Below are positions 36,430 to 45,892 of a stretch of 64,000 nt of DNA, one piece after another (the first letter of the stretch is position 1; every line of letters begins with the position of its first letter). The notes under the pieces were generated by a model that searched no databases, was not told the DNA's origin, and saw only the letters and a list, made by a program, of their open reading frames with translations. Both the position numbers and the translations under genes were made by a program. The DNA is from Cladorhizidae sp. MBARI D1340-BT2 (taxonomy: Eukaryota > Porifera > Demospongiae > Poecilosclerida > Cladorhizidae), in NCBI GenBank assembly GCA_028752905.1, contig JAQNBH010000013.1, positions 26,749,239 to 26,813,238 on the forward strand. The letters are read 5' to 3'.

Positions 36430-36720
36430 CATGTAGCGGTTGGTTCCTCCGTTGGTCAGTCAGTCCAGATACCCCACATGCAAGTCACGTCTTTCTTGAG
36501 AATACATGTATTTATAGCTTTAGTGCCGTCAATAACTTGCTTGACTGCTTCTTCATCTGCTTCTGCTGTCTTGGAAAATGTTGCCATGATTCTTGGAAAA
36601 GGGTAGTTATTAAGTGCATGTGGTGCAGTAGAGAAAAAACAACACCACTAGTATGATAGAAGAATATCTAACGTCGTGCCTATAGGAAAATACTACAGCA
36701 AGTAGAATATGTATGTTGAT
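36430..36720 (-). repeat. Dispersed repeat, copy B, with conserved minus-strand frame
   Basis: Matches 23725-23960. On the minus strand it reads TFSKTAEADEEAVKQVIDG. Shortly after this the frame relation to copy A is lost by a small indel. It lies inside intron 2, antisense to the plexin-like gene. Confidence 0.55.
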
Positions 36721-37191
36721 ATATTTATGTGTACATGTGGGATCTCATAATTTGCTCTCCTTGTTAATACATAGAAGTGCTGTGTAAACAGTGAGTTTGC
36801 ATCATGTAGTTCAAAGTTCGTTGCTATGGTGATTGACCTTGGTGACAGCCATACCACAGGAGTTCTGTTCAAGTGATTAGATGTTCACAATACCAAGGAA
36901 ATGGTTGTTTGCGTGTGTGGCATAGTGTGAACTATGGAGCAGTAGGTCTCCACGGAGTTGACCTTTGTGTGAGTGTGTTGTGTTTGCACATAGTTATAGA
37001 CCAGTAGCACGAAACCTTCCCATAAGGAGTAGCGCTATCAGTGGGTGTGGTCTATAGGGCTAGAGGTGACTTGAAAGTTTATCCTTGTAATGGTTGCTAG
37101 GGTACAACCACGAAGTTTAAATTTGCTGGCTAGAGACACACCCACTCTATGCCAGGAGGTCGATAGGTGGAAGAAAGTGAGGATAAGTGAT

Positions 37192-38100
37192 GATGGTAGT
37201 GTAGTGGTGATAGTAGTGTAGGTGGTGATGGTAGTGTAGGTGGTGATAGTAGTGTAGGTGGTGATGGTAGTGTAGGTGGTGATTGTAGTATAGGTGGTGA
37301 CAGTAGTGTAGGTGGTGATGGTAGTGTAGGTGGTGATGGTAGTGTAGGTGGTGATGGTAGTGTAGGTGGTGATGGTAGTGTAGGTAGTGATTGTAGTATA
37401 GGTGGTGACAGTAGTGTAGGTGGTGATGGTAGTGTAGGTGGTGATGGTAGTGTAGGTGGTGATGGTAGTGTAGGTGGTGATATTTGTGTAGGTGATGATG
37501 GTAGTGTAGGTGATGATGGTAGTGTAGGTGGTGATGGTAGTGTAGGTGGTGATGGTAGTGTAGGTGGTGATGGTAGTGTAGGTGGTGATTGTAATATAGG
37601 TGGTGACAGTAGTGTAGGAGGTGATGGTAGTGTAGGTGCCGATGGTAGTGTACGTGGTGATATTTGTGTAGGTGATGATGGTAGTGTAGGTGATGATGGT
37701 AGTGTAGGTGGTGATGGTAGTGTAGGTGGTGATGGTAGTGTAGGTGGTGATGGTAGTGTAGGTGGTGATTGTAGTATAGGTGGTGACAGTAGTGTAGGTG
37801 GTGAGGGTAGTGTAGGTAGTGAGGGTAGTGAAGGTGGTGATGGTAGTGTGGGTGGTGATAGTAGTGTAGATGATATAGTGTAGGTGGTGATGGTAGTGTA
37901 GGTGGTGAGGGTAGTGTAGGTAGTGATGGTAGTGTAGGTGGTGATAGTTGTGTAGGTGGTGATGGAGGTGGTGATGGTGGTGGAGGTGGTGATGGTGGTG
38001 GTGGTGATAGTAGTGTAGTGTAGGTGGTGATGGTGGTGGAGGTGGTGATAGTAGTGTAGTGTAGGTGGTGATGGTGGTGGAGGTGGTGATGGTGGTAGAG
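37192..38100. repeat. Minisatellite, 18-bp unit, about 50 copies
   Basis: Unit GTAGTGTAGGTGGTGATG. Because 18 is a multiple of three, the minus strand has two long artificial Thr- and His-rich frames. Confidence 0.95.
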
Positions 38101-38364
38101 GTTGAGGAAGAGATCATATCTGTTGCAACAAGACCATGTGTACCATCTACTGGAAGTTCTTGACCCCGAGCCACATGCACAAATACTTACCTTTGCCCAC
38201 TCCAACACCACAAATAGTCCAGGAGATTGGAGATTTTTATATGTGCACTCTCTCTCTGTCCCAGCACCAGCTTCCCTGTAGTATTGTGGAAGGCAACCAT
38301 TTCTAATTGGGCTTGAAGGGAAGTATTGATGGGTGTAGTAATGGTATTATTCAGAAGAGGAAGT

Positions 38365-38940
38365 AGGCTGACAATGCATAGCTCTGTGGGGACACACATT
38401 GGACCAACACCACACTGGGTTGAGGCAGGTTGAAGTAGGTTGACAATAGCTCTATGGGGGTCACACACTGGACCAACACCACACTGGGTTGAGGCAGGTA
38501 GAGTAGGTTGACAATAGCTCTATGGGAACACACACTGGACCAACACCACACTGGGTTGAGGCAGGTTGAAGGGGACACACACTGGACCAACACCACACTG
38601 GGTTGAGGCAGGTAGAGTAGGTTGACAATAGCTCTATGGGAACACACACTGGACCAACACCACACTGGGTTGAGGCAGGTTGAAGGGGACACACACTGGA
38701 CCAACACCACACTGGGTTGAGGCAGGTTGAAGTAGGTTGGCAATAGCTCTATGGGGACACACTGGACCAACACCACACTGGGTTGAGGCAGGTTGAAGTA
38801 CATGTAGGTTGGCAATAGCTCTATGGGGACACACTGGACCAACATCACACTGGGTTGAGGCAGGTTGAAGTACATGTAGGTTGACAATAGCTCTATGGGG
38901 ACACACACTGGACCAACACCACACCGGGTTGAGGCATAAT
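38365..38940 (-). repeat. Minisatellite, ~66-bp unit, reverse orientation
   Basis: Reverse complement of the 35.7 kb family (CACACTGGGTTGAGGCAGG). About nine units, some shortened by loss of the CAATAGCTCTATGGGG part. Confidence 0.92.
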
Positions 38941-40210
38941 CAAATGAGAATCCTCCTACATTTATGCATTGCTCGGGTCAGAGCAACAGCTTATGCAATA
39001 AGTATATCTTTCCTGAAAACGAATGTTGAAAAACACTTCACAGATTCACTACATGGCAATAATCGTGGCAAGTGCTTTATGGTGTGCAGCCCAAACGAAG
39101 TGTTTATTTGGAGTCTCACACCACAAGTATCAGCTAACAGCTGCCACTGCATCCTAAACAACTGGATAATAAAACAAATTCAATGTTTCTGTGAGAAACA
39201 TGGCAACTGCAGCCATTAATCACACCTGTCCCAGGCTACCCCACTACACCCCTGGCCTCCTTTTCTTCTCTGACTCGTTTATTAGCTACTCTTTCTGCCA
39301 CACCCCCAAATAATAGTGCGCATAATTTAGGTCGAATAATGAATGGGTGTGCATTATTGAGAAACTAGCAATTATTCACTGTTTGACGCTGGTTTCTTGT
39401 GGGTGTAGACATACCTGAGGTTGCTAAGCAACAATATATTATAGTATGTGTGTTGTAGAGGTCACTGTGCTCAAACTTACACTGCATTACAGAATGGTTA
39501 TAAATGCTCTTGGGACACTTGATATTAACTCCACTGACACTAATCCAATCGAACTAACTTTGAAAGGCTAAGAGTGTGCCTATACTTTTGGTATGCAATA
39601 TGTGTGTTGTCTGAGTTGTAGCATGGGATTGGGGGGGGGGGGGGGTGCTGGAGGAGGGACAAGATGGGGAGGAGGGGCAGGAGTGGGAGGAGTGTGTGGG
39701 TGTGTGAGGAGGTGAGAAAGGGGGAACAGAACATGAGAAGTGGTAATGTGATTTTTTGCTGAGACAAGTATGTCTAAGCTTAACCCCTCCCCCCTCCCTG
39801 CATGCATGCCCCCAATCGTCCATTCCTCCCATCATCAGTCAAAAGGTCATTTCTAACCTGTGGAGGACAATGTCCTAAACCCCTGCAAGGTTCACAGTGC
39901 AAGGTTCACAGTGGTGTTTACAGAGAAGTTTTAGGTATCGAGACACTTTTCATAGGCATGTGTCTAGATACATGTATGTAGGTCCTGTATTGATGTGTGC
40001 ATATCAGGGGCATACACAGTTTCCAGCATATTGATGCCACAATAGAGATCTTACAAGATCTTATAGTGCCCATGATATTTCCTCTCAGTCGCACAACAGG
40101 TCTAGCAGGATATGACCGTTTCCTGCCAGTTGCTGTAGCCATTGTCAAGCAGCTAATAATAATTTCATTTTTCAGTAATTAGTGCCAGGATTTGTTTTGT
40201 TGCCTTTTAG
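38941..40210. other. Non-coding intronic stretch
   Basis: No convincing exon is seen. A frame to 39219 is open for 112 codons but partly through the minisatellite. A poly-G run lies at 39631-39645. Confidence 0.35.
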
Positions 40211-40212
40211 TC

Positions 40213-40425
40213 TCAACAGTTTCCAGATAGGCCAGCAGCCCCCCTGGGTAGGTTTAGATAGGCCAGCATCCCCCCTGGGAAGGTTTCGATAGGCCAGCAG
40301 CCCCCCTGGGAAGGTTTGATAGGCCAGCAGCCCCCCTGGGTAGGTTTAGATAGGCCAGAAGCCCCCCTGGGAAGGTTTAGATAAGCCAGCAGCCCCCCCC
40401 CCCTGGGTAGGTTTAGATAGGTCAT
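40213..40425. repeat. Minisatellite, ~31-bp unit, seven copies
   Basis: Units contain GATAGGCCAGCAGCCCCCCT and GGGAAGGTTT. Confidence 0.92.
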
Positions 40426-40427
40426 GG

Positions 40428-40592
40428 TGTAAGTGTGTGTGTGCGTGTGTGTGCATGTGTGTGGAGTGTGTGTGGTGTAAGTGTGTGTGTGTGTGTGTGG
40501 AGTGTATGTGAGCGTGTGAGTGTGTGTATGTGAGTGTGTGTGCATGAGTGTGTGTGTGTGTGTGTGGTGTGTGTGTGTGTGCGCGCGCATGA
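40428..40592. repeat. (GT)n microsatellite
   Basis: About 165 bp of GT-rich repeats with TGGAG and CATG interruptions. Alternating purine-pyrimidine; possible Z-DNA. Confidence 0.93.
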
Positions 40593-41447
40593 GATTAAAG
40601 TGAATTAAGGGAGGTACATGATGTGTACTCTCTCGCATGCCATGTCTTGGTACAGAATACTAACTTAGAAATGGTTGGCCAGGGGGTGGGTCGGTGTGTT
40701 GAAACCCCCCCCCCACTAATTTTCACTGATTCCACTAGCCTGTGAATGAACAAGGACTAGTAGTACAGCATTATTCTAACTAATATAGAGAAGAGACAAA
40801 TAGTTGGTTAAACAGTAAGTTTACAGCAACACAGTAAGTTTACAGCAACACAGTGACAACAGTTATTGTTGACTCTATTTTTCAGTTACAAATTACCTTC
40901 AACATACATGGGGGGAAAAATATACCAATAGACAGCATATTGAATGGGCTACACATTGGCATAATGAATCAGGACCCTGGCATAAATTTTATAATATATA
41001 ATGAGGTCAGACTCATCCAATCAAGTCAGTACTGACATAATTCCCCCCCACCCCCCGATCGATCTGCATGTTGTTCCCGCTGAACCCCACAGCTGGATGA
41101 AACTCTGAGAGGAGTATGGTTTTTGGCAGGGAAAGAAGGGCTCTCTGCATAGGAAGTGTTTGTGGGAGTGTGCTCTTCTGTGTGTGCAGTCCTGTTACCT
41201 AACAACTGAAAGAGGAGCTCTCTATATAGAGCATGTTTGTGGGAATCTTCTCTTGAGTGTGTGGGTTCATACTACCATAAAACTGTGAGAAGGCTCTTTA
41301 TATAGAACATGTTTGTGGAAATGTGCTCTTCATAGCAACTGTGAAAGGAGTTCGTAAAACATCCTTCCTATCTGCCCCTCTCCCTTCCTCCTCCTCCTCC
41401 CCTTATCTCTTCTCTCTCCTCGGCCTCTTCCCCGTACCAATCCCCAG
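40593..41447. other. Intronic stretch leading to exon 3
   Basis: Loose ~85-bp repeats lie at 41100-41330 (GAGAGGAG...CTCTATATAGAGCATGTTTGTGG). A strong pyrimidine tract lies at 41370-41445 before the exon 3 acceptor. Confidence 0.5.
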
Positions 41448-41579
41448 TTTGTTATCACCTCTAACTCGTCTGCGGTGTACATTCGGAACACGACTATCAA
41501 CGAGTCTTCCACTGCCAACATCACTCACCTCCTTCCTTCAGCAGACGGTGAATATGTGTACGCTGGAACACCTAACAAG
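41448..41579 (+). CDS. Plexin-like gene, exon 3: end of the Sema domain
   Basis: 44 codons, phase 0 at both ends (ATCCCCAG|TTTGTT ... AACAAG|GTAAAG). It reads FVITSNSSAVYIRNTTINES, then ANITHLLPSADGEYVYAGTP and ends NK. This is the last Sema blade: a strand, then the D-x-x-x-x-Y-x-x-T pattern (ADGEYVYAGTPNK) that precedes the VxxHPVxxC start of the PSI domain in plexins. It joins exon 4 without a break. Several N-glycosylation sequons are present. Confidence 0.8.
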
Positions 41580-41917
41580 GTAAAGGACCTACAAATCTCA
41601 TAGTGTGATAATTAGGCATAGTTGTCCATGTGGCATATTTCCAAGCTGGTAGTTTGCAAGCTACATAGCAGAGGTTTCCAGGGAGAGGTTTCCAAAGTGT
41701 AAGCTAGCAGTGTGTACATATCCATGTACAAGCTAGTGCTGTTCTACATAATTGTCTCAAATCCTATTGTGATATTTGTGCACAACTGAAAATCAATTTT
41801 TGTTTCCATCTTTGAATCTCAAATGAGGAAGTTTGTAAGTTCATGTTTACCCAGTAGCACTGTAGACACCCGTGGGTGTCTGGATGTCTGAGTGCACACC
41901 TCTTACTAAAACTGGCC

Positions 41918-42113
41918 ATGGCTATGGCTAGGGATAAAGGGCTAGAGATACAGGCTAGAGCCAGAGGTACATAGCGCTAGGGATAGTTGGCTTGGGATAC
42001 AGCTAGGGCTAGAGGTCTAGGGCTAGCGATAGTTGGCTTGGGATACAACTAGGGCTAGAGGTACATAGGGCTAGGGATAGTTGGCTTGGGATACAGAGGG
42101 CTAGAGGTGTCGG
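41918..42113. repeat. Four ~47-bp imperfect repeats
   Basis: Units contain GGGCTAGGGATAGTTGGCTT and GGGATACA. Confidence 0.8.
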
Positions 42114-42540
42114 GTCACATCTGAACTTTTAGATAACCCAGAGAATTATAAAGTTTTTATTTTGTGCTCATTAACAAGCGGTCAGGAAATTCTTCTTAAT
42201 TAAGCTGTGACTAAACTCCATTTTTCCCAGCTAGCAGTCTCTAGAATGCAACACAAGTCCTCTACTGTAACAATCTCAATCTGGCCATTAGAGAATTATG
42301 AGTGAAGGCCTGAGTCTAGACTTGTACAGTGCGCATAATGTCTGTACACTACATGCGTGAGTACCAAGATAATCTGCTCTCTCTCTCCTTCTCTCTGTAC
42401 ATTCCATGTACGTACTTTAAGCAGGCAGTAACCAAATGCTGTCTTTTTGCTGTCTCATGACTATTATTAGAATTTCTCTCTTTTTTTTTTTTTTGTTGTA
42501 AATTTTTCAAATTGTTCCTATAATTAGAAATGCATGTACA
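42114..42540. other. Non-coding intronic stretch
   Basis: No gene is seen. A (CT)n patch lies near 42375 and a poly-T run at 42481-42494. Confidence 0.4.
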
Positions 42541-42777
42541 TTAAGACGCAATTTTGGTACAAGAATCTGCTCCATGGAGGTAAGCAAACAAAAGCTGTGC
42601 AGCACTCGGCATGTCACAACTAAACTTACAGCAAGGAAAACCACCCACAGGAGTGCCTTCTTTCTCGAGAGCGATGGGATTCATGGTGGTTTGCAGGGTA
42701 GCTAAAGTGCCTGTGCAGCTCTCCTCTGCAGAAGAGCCTCCAGAAACAGCAGCTAAGATCTGGAAGAGATCGTTCAT
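42541..42777 (-). CDS. Uncharacterised small ORF antisense in intron 3
   Basis: A 78-codon minus-strand frame with an in-frame stop just upstream. It reads MNDLFQILAAVSGGSSAEES, contains NPIALEKEGTPVGGFPCC and ends ADSCTKIAS. Composition (Ala, Gly, Ser, five Cys) looks more protein-like than the surrounding translations, but I recognise no family. It could be an exon of a nested gene together with the frames at 43.45-43.86 kb, or chance. Confidence 0.25.
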   Translation of the reverse strand: MNDLFQILAAVSGGSSAEESCTGTLATLQTTMNPIALEKEGTPVGGFPCCKFSCDMPSAAQLLFAYLHGADSCTKIAS

Positions 42778-43002
42778 GCTGGCAGTTTTGATCGTCAGTC
42801 ATTGATTGATTTTTTTTTTCCTTCTAGTTTTGCTTGCTCACTCCAAACAAGAAGCTGACGAGTGTTATGACTATTTCATAACAATGCGGCAGTCTACTGG
42901 GCATGGGAGGCAACAAAACACCTCGCACTGTTTAACACTATACGTTACATTTGTGATGGGTGCCGAGTTACGACAGTCAATTGGTATCTGACACCTTTTT
43001 AT

Positions 43003-43135
43003 TAAGCACCTACAGCGCACTTCACTGTTGGTTCTAGCCTCTATTTGTTAATTAAGCACCTACTTTACTGTTGGTTCTAGCCTCTATTTGTTAAGCTCCT
43101 ACTTAACTGTTGGTTCTGGCCTCTATTTGTTAAAG
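43003..43135. repeat. Three ~45-bp direct repeats
   Basis: TTGGTTCTAGCCTCTATTTG with AAGCACCTAC occurs three times. A poly-G tract follows at 43137-43157. Confidence 0.8.
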
Positions 43136-43452
43136 GGGGGGGGGGGGGGAGGGGGGGCAATTTTTTGTGCCCCGCTGGAAATCTAAATTTTATGCTACCC
43201 CATAAGGGAGTACATGAAGATGTCTATTTCTATTTCCGTACCCCTAGCCAGTTTCTCAATCTAGTCTTGTTTAGTTTCATTTCCGGAAAACTCTTTCATG
43301 ACTCACTTCTTTTAGGGGAAGAGTGGAAAAATGTTCCCTTCCCAAGTCTAGTCAACGTCGTATAGACATGCTTAATTCCTGGAGTAGAGTCGGTAGCATG
43401 GACCTAAGCAAGCTGAGGCTTGTGGCTATGCACAAACAGTGTGTGAGGGGAA

Positions 43453-43862
43453 TTACTTATGTAGTTGACTCTGAACTCTACTTTTCTTTCCGGAGAAAGT
43501 TGCTCCCCGACCAACTGTCACACCCACATACGCTTGCTGATCGGTATATTCTTCTGCTGTAGGAAACCAACCAGAGTGGAGCATATACATAGCACTGGCA
43601 CCAGGCTTCTCTGGAGGAATGATATCCATGAAATGCTCCACTGTCCTCCCTTTTCAGTCCAATGACCAGTTCTTCTAATGTCTGCACACTCGTCAGCCAT
43701 TGAATTATAGAAACTTTGCTCTGTGAATACGTTCAAGAAGGGACTCCTCAACCCACTGGACGAATAAAATTCCACTGCAGCATCTTTTGATGTGCATGTA
43801 TCATTTCCTGCAGCACCCTCGATCGATGTGGTTTCTAAGATCTTCACCGCCATAGCAGTCAA
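43453..43862 (-). pseudogene. Uncharacterised antisense coding-like stretch
   Basis: On the minus strand one frame (43862 to about 43650) reads through FYNSMADECADIRRTGHW. A different frame (about 43640 to 43453) reads through HFMDIIPPEKPGASAMYMLH and AYVGVTVGRGATFSG. The change of frame near 43645 could be an indel or a splice junction. No family is recognised. ADECADI is weakly like the DUF4371 motif, but the flanking residues do not fit. Confidence 0.2.
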
Positions 43863-44152
43863 CTAACCCATCAAAGTTGGTAGTTACGAGCGATATGTCG
43901 CCGAGCAAAGTAGTAAGTACACCTGATGGTGTGCTCCTAATGATCAACTTTTCTTCCTCTCCCAGTATGTTCTGCAGCTGTCAGCCTCCTCCTCCTCTGC
44001 TCTGGAACCTGCAGGACCTCACAAGACTGGACATTAACATCACTCTATGGGAGTGAGCTCCCATATTTTTTTTTAAGATTGCCCTTTCCCAGTTCCAGTT
44101 CGTCGTCCATGCTCCTCCAGTTCTTTGGAGTGACTTCCCCCTCTTCCTGCAC

Positions 44153-44540
44153 ACCTTACAGAAAGCAGCATGGTGGTCTTCACTGTGCTCAAGCCAGGGC
44201 GACAACTCTTCCCATTCCTTACCTTACAGAAAGCAGCATGGTGGTCTTCACTGAGCTCAAGCCAGGGGGACAACTCTTCCCATTCCTTACCTTACAGAAA
44301 GCAGCATGGTGGTCTTTACTGAGCTCAAGCCAGGGGGACAACTCTTCCCATTCCTTACCTTACAGAAAGCAGCATGGTGGTCTTCACTGTGCTCAAGCCA
44401 GGGGGACAACTCTTCCCATTCCTTACCTTACAGAAAGCAGCATGGTGGTCTTCACTGTGCTCAAGCCAGGGGGACAACTCTTCCCATTCCTTACCTTACA
44501 GAAAGCAGCATGGTGGTCTTTACTGAGCTCAAGCCATTCC
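44153..44540. repeat. Minisatellite, 68-bp unit, six copies
   Basis: ACCTTACAGAAAGCAGCATG recurs at 44153, 44221, 44289, 44357, 44425 and 44493, always 68 bp apart. Confidence 0.95.
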
Positions 44541-44542
44541 TT

Positions 44543-44890
44543 AGGAGGTGGCCCTGGGTTAGGAGGTGGCCCTTGGTTAGGAGGTGGCCCTGGTTTAGGA
44601 GGTGGCCCTGGGTCAGGAGGTAGCCCTGGGTTAGGAGGTGGGCCTGGGTTAGGAGGTGGCCCTGGGTTAGGAGGTGGGCCTGGGTTAGGAGGTGGCCCTG
44701 GGTTAGGAGGTGGCCCTGGGTTAGGAGGTGGCCCTGGGTTAGGAGGTGGCCCTGGGTTAGGAGGTGGGCCTGGGTTAGGAGGTGGCCCTGGGTTAGGAGG
44801 TGGCCCTGGGTTAGGAGGTGGCCCTGGGTCAGGAGGTAGCCCTGGGTTAGGAGGTGGCCCTTGGTTAGGAGGTGGCCATGGGTTAGAAGA
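44543..44890. repeat. Minisatellite, 18-bp G-rich unit, about 19 copies
   Basis: Unit GGCCCTGGGTTAGGAGGT. It is open in frame on both strands (Gly-Pro-Leu and Pro-Asn-Pro repeats), an effect of unit length. Closely spaced G runs could form G-quadruplexes. Confidence 0.95.
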
Positions 44891-45325
44891 GCTCTCCAAA
44901 ATATCCTGGAACATCTATCAATGTTATAGCCAGTGAAAAAGACAAGTTTGAGTATTTAGTCTTCTGCTTCGAGTTGATCTTGGTGATGTCACCATTTGCT
45001 ATGTTGTGCTGAGTAAGCTGCTGAGACCACTTGTCACTTGCTATAATTGAAAGTCATTTCTCACCCACTTGAAAAGGGCGACTTCTCAATTTCAAGTCGG
45101 TTGGTGTTTAATTACTGACGAGGTCAGCCACTCTGCCTTAAAAGGTAATTACATCGGAATCAAAGAAGACTTACTCCCCCCCCCCCCCCCCTCCCAATTT
45201 TTGTTTTTTGGGGGGACATGCCCCTAGACTCCCCCGAGGGCGCTTGGAGTCCAAGTAGTTCCTTTACCCCCCATAAACTCCTGAAAGAACCCTGTACATG
45301 TAAGGTCTGCCCTCATTCATCAACA
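44891..45325. other. Non-coding intronic stretch
   Basis: A poly-C run lies at 45176-45192. No gene is seen. Confidence 0.4.
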
Positions 45326-45327
45326 CC

Positions 45328-45331
45328 GTGA

Positions 45332-45388
<57 letters not shown>

Positions 45389-45425
45389 CAACCACAACAA
45401 CAACAACAACAATAATAATAATATA
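45328..45425. repeat. (AAT)n and (AAC)n microsatellite
   Basis: About 95 bp of AAT repeats, with an AAC block in the middle. Confidence 0.95.
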
Positions 45426-45429
45426 ATAA

Positions 45430-45570
45430 TCTCAACGAACTCTCAGTTGACACAGTAGATACAATGATTTCCTGATGACCAACTTAATGTCTTTACTCAC
45501 TCAAACAATTCGACAGTGTTCTAGCCTTCATCAGGAATCAGAGGCTAGAGAGACTAGCCTAAACATGGAG
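45430..45570. repeat. Dispersed repeat, single-copy form of the 50.3 kb element
   Basis: CGAACTCTCAGTTG, TTCGAC and TCTAGCCTTCATCAGGAATC, then GGCTAGAG, occur here in the same order as at 50265-50400, where the TCTAGCC part has been amplified. This looks like the unamplified form of the same repeat family. Confidence 0.6.
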
Positions 45571-45892
45571 TAAGATTATTGGGAAAGTGATAGTTGGAGG
45601 TCACTTATCCGGACACTTTGGGACCAGAGGGTGATCGATAACAGAAGTGTTGGATAACTGAAGTTGCAGACAAAAAGAGACTTCTGTCTACCCAGTAATG
45701 GGGGAATATGTGTGTGGTTATGACTGCATGCAGTGTAAATCGAAGACTGTGTCAGACACCACATCCTCTGCTTATACTTGGAAAAAATCACTATTTAGTC
45801 TAGTCAGAGTCATAATTGTGGCTCTCTCCTTTTCTGTTGGCATCAAAGGACATTCAGTACAACTATGGTGTTTGTTGGTCCATCAAGGTGCT
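45571..45892. other. Non-coding intronic stretch
   Basis: No gene is seen. Confidence 0.35.

Larger units (their letters stand above)
29781..41447 (+). other. Intron 2 (11.7 kb) of the plexin-like gene
   Basis: It runs from GTAAGT to CCCCAG. It holds at least seven tandem-repeat arrays, a foldback and a dispersed repeat, listed separately. The exon-2 and exon-3 peptides join as a continuous Sema strand (KLHQ then FVITSNSSAVYI), so no exon need be missing between them. Confidence 0.7.

Noticed and set aside
37038..38211. Two long minus-strand ORFs rich in Thr or His
   Set aside because: They are translations of the 18-bp minisatellite in alternative frames.
38881..39219. 112-codon plus-strand ORF as an additional exon of the plexin-like gene
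   Set aside because: Its start lies in the minisatellite, and exons 2 and 3 already join as a continuous Sema sequence.
44079..44936. 285-codon Gly-Pro-Leu protein and the 163-codon Pro-rich antisense protein (collagen-like)
   Set aside because: Produced by the 68-bp and 18-bp arrays; no signal peptide or flanking coding sequence supports them.
45500..45560. Hammerhead ribozyme (CTGATGA on the minus strand)
   Set aside because: CTGATGA is present but the following stem II and GAAA core do not form. It is better read as part of a dispersed repeat.
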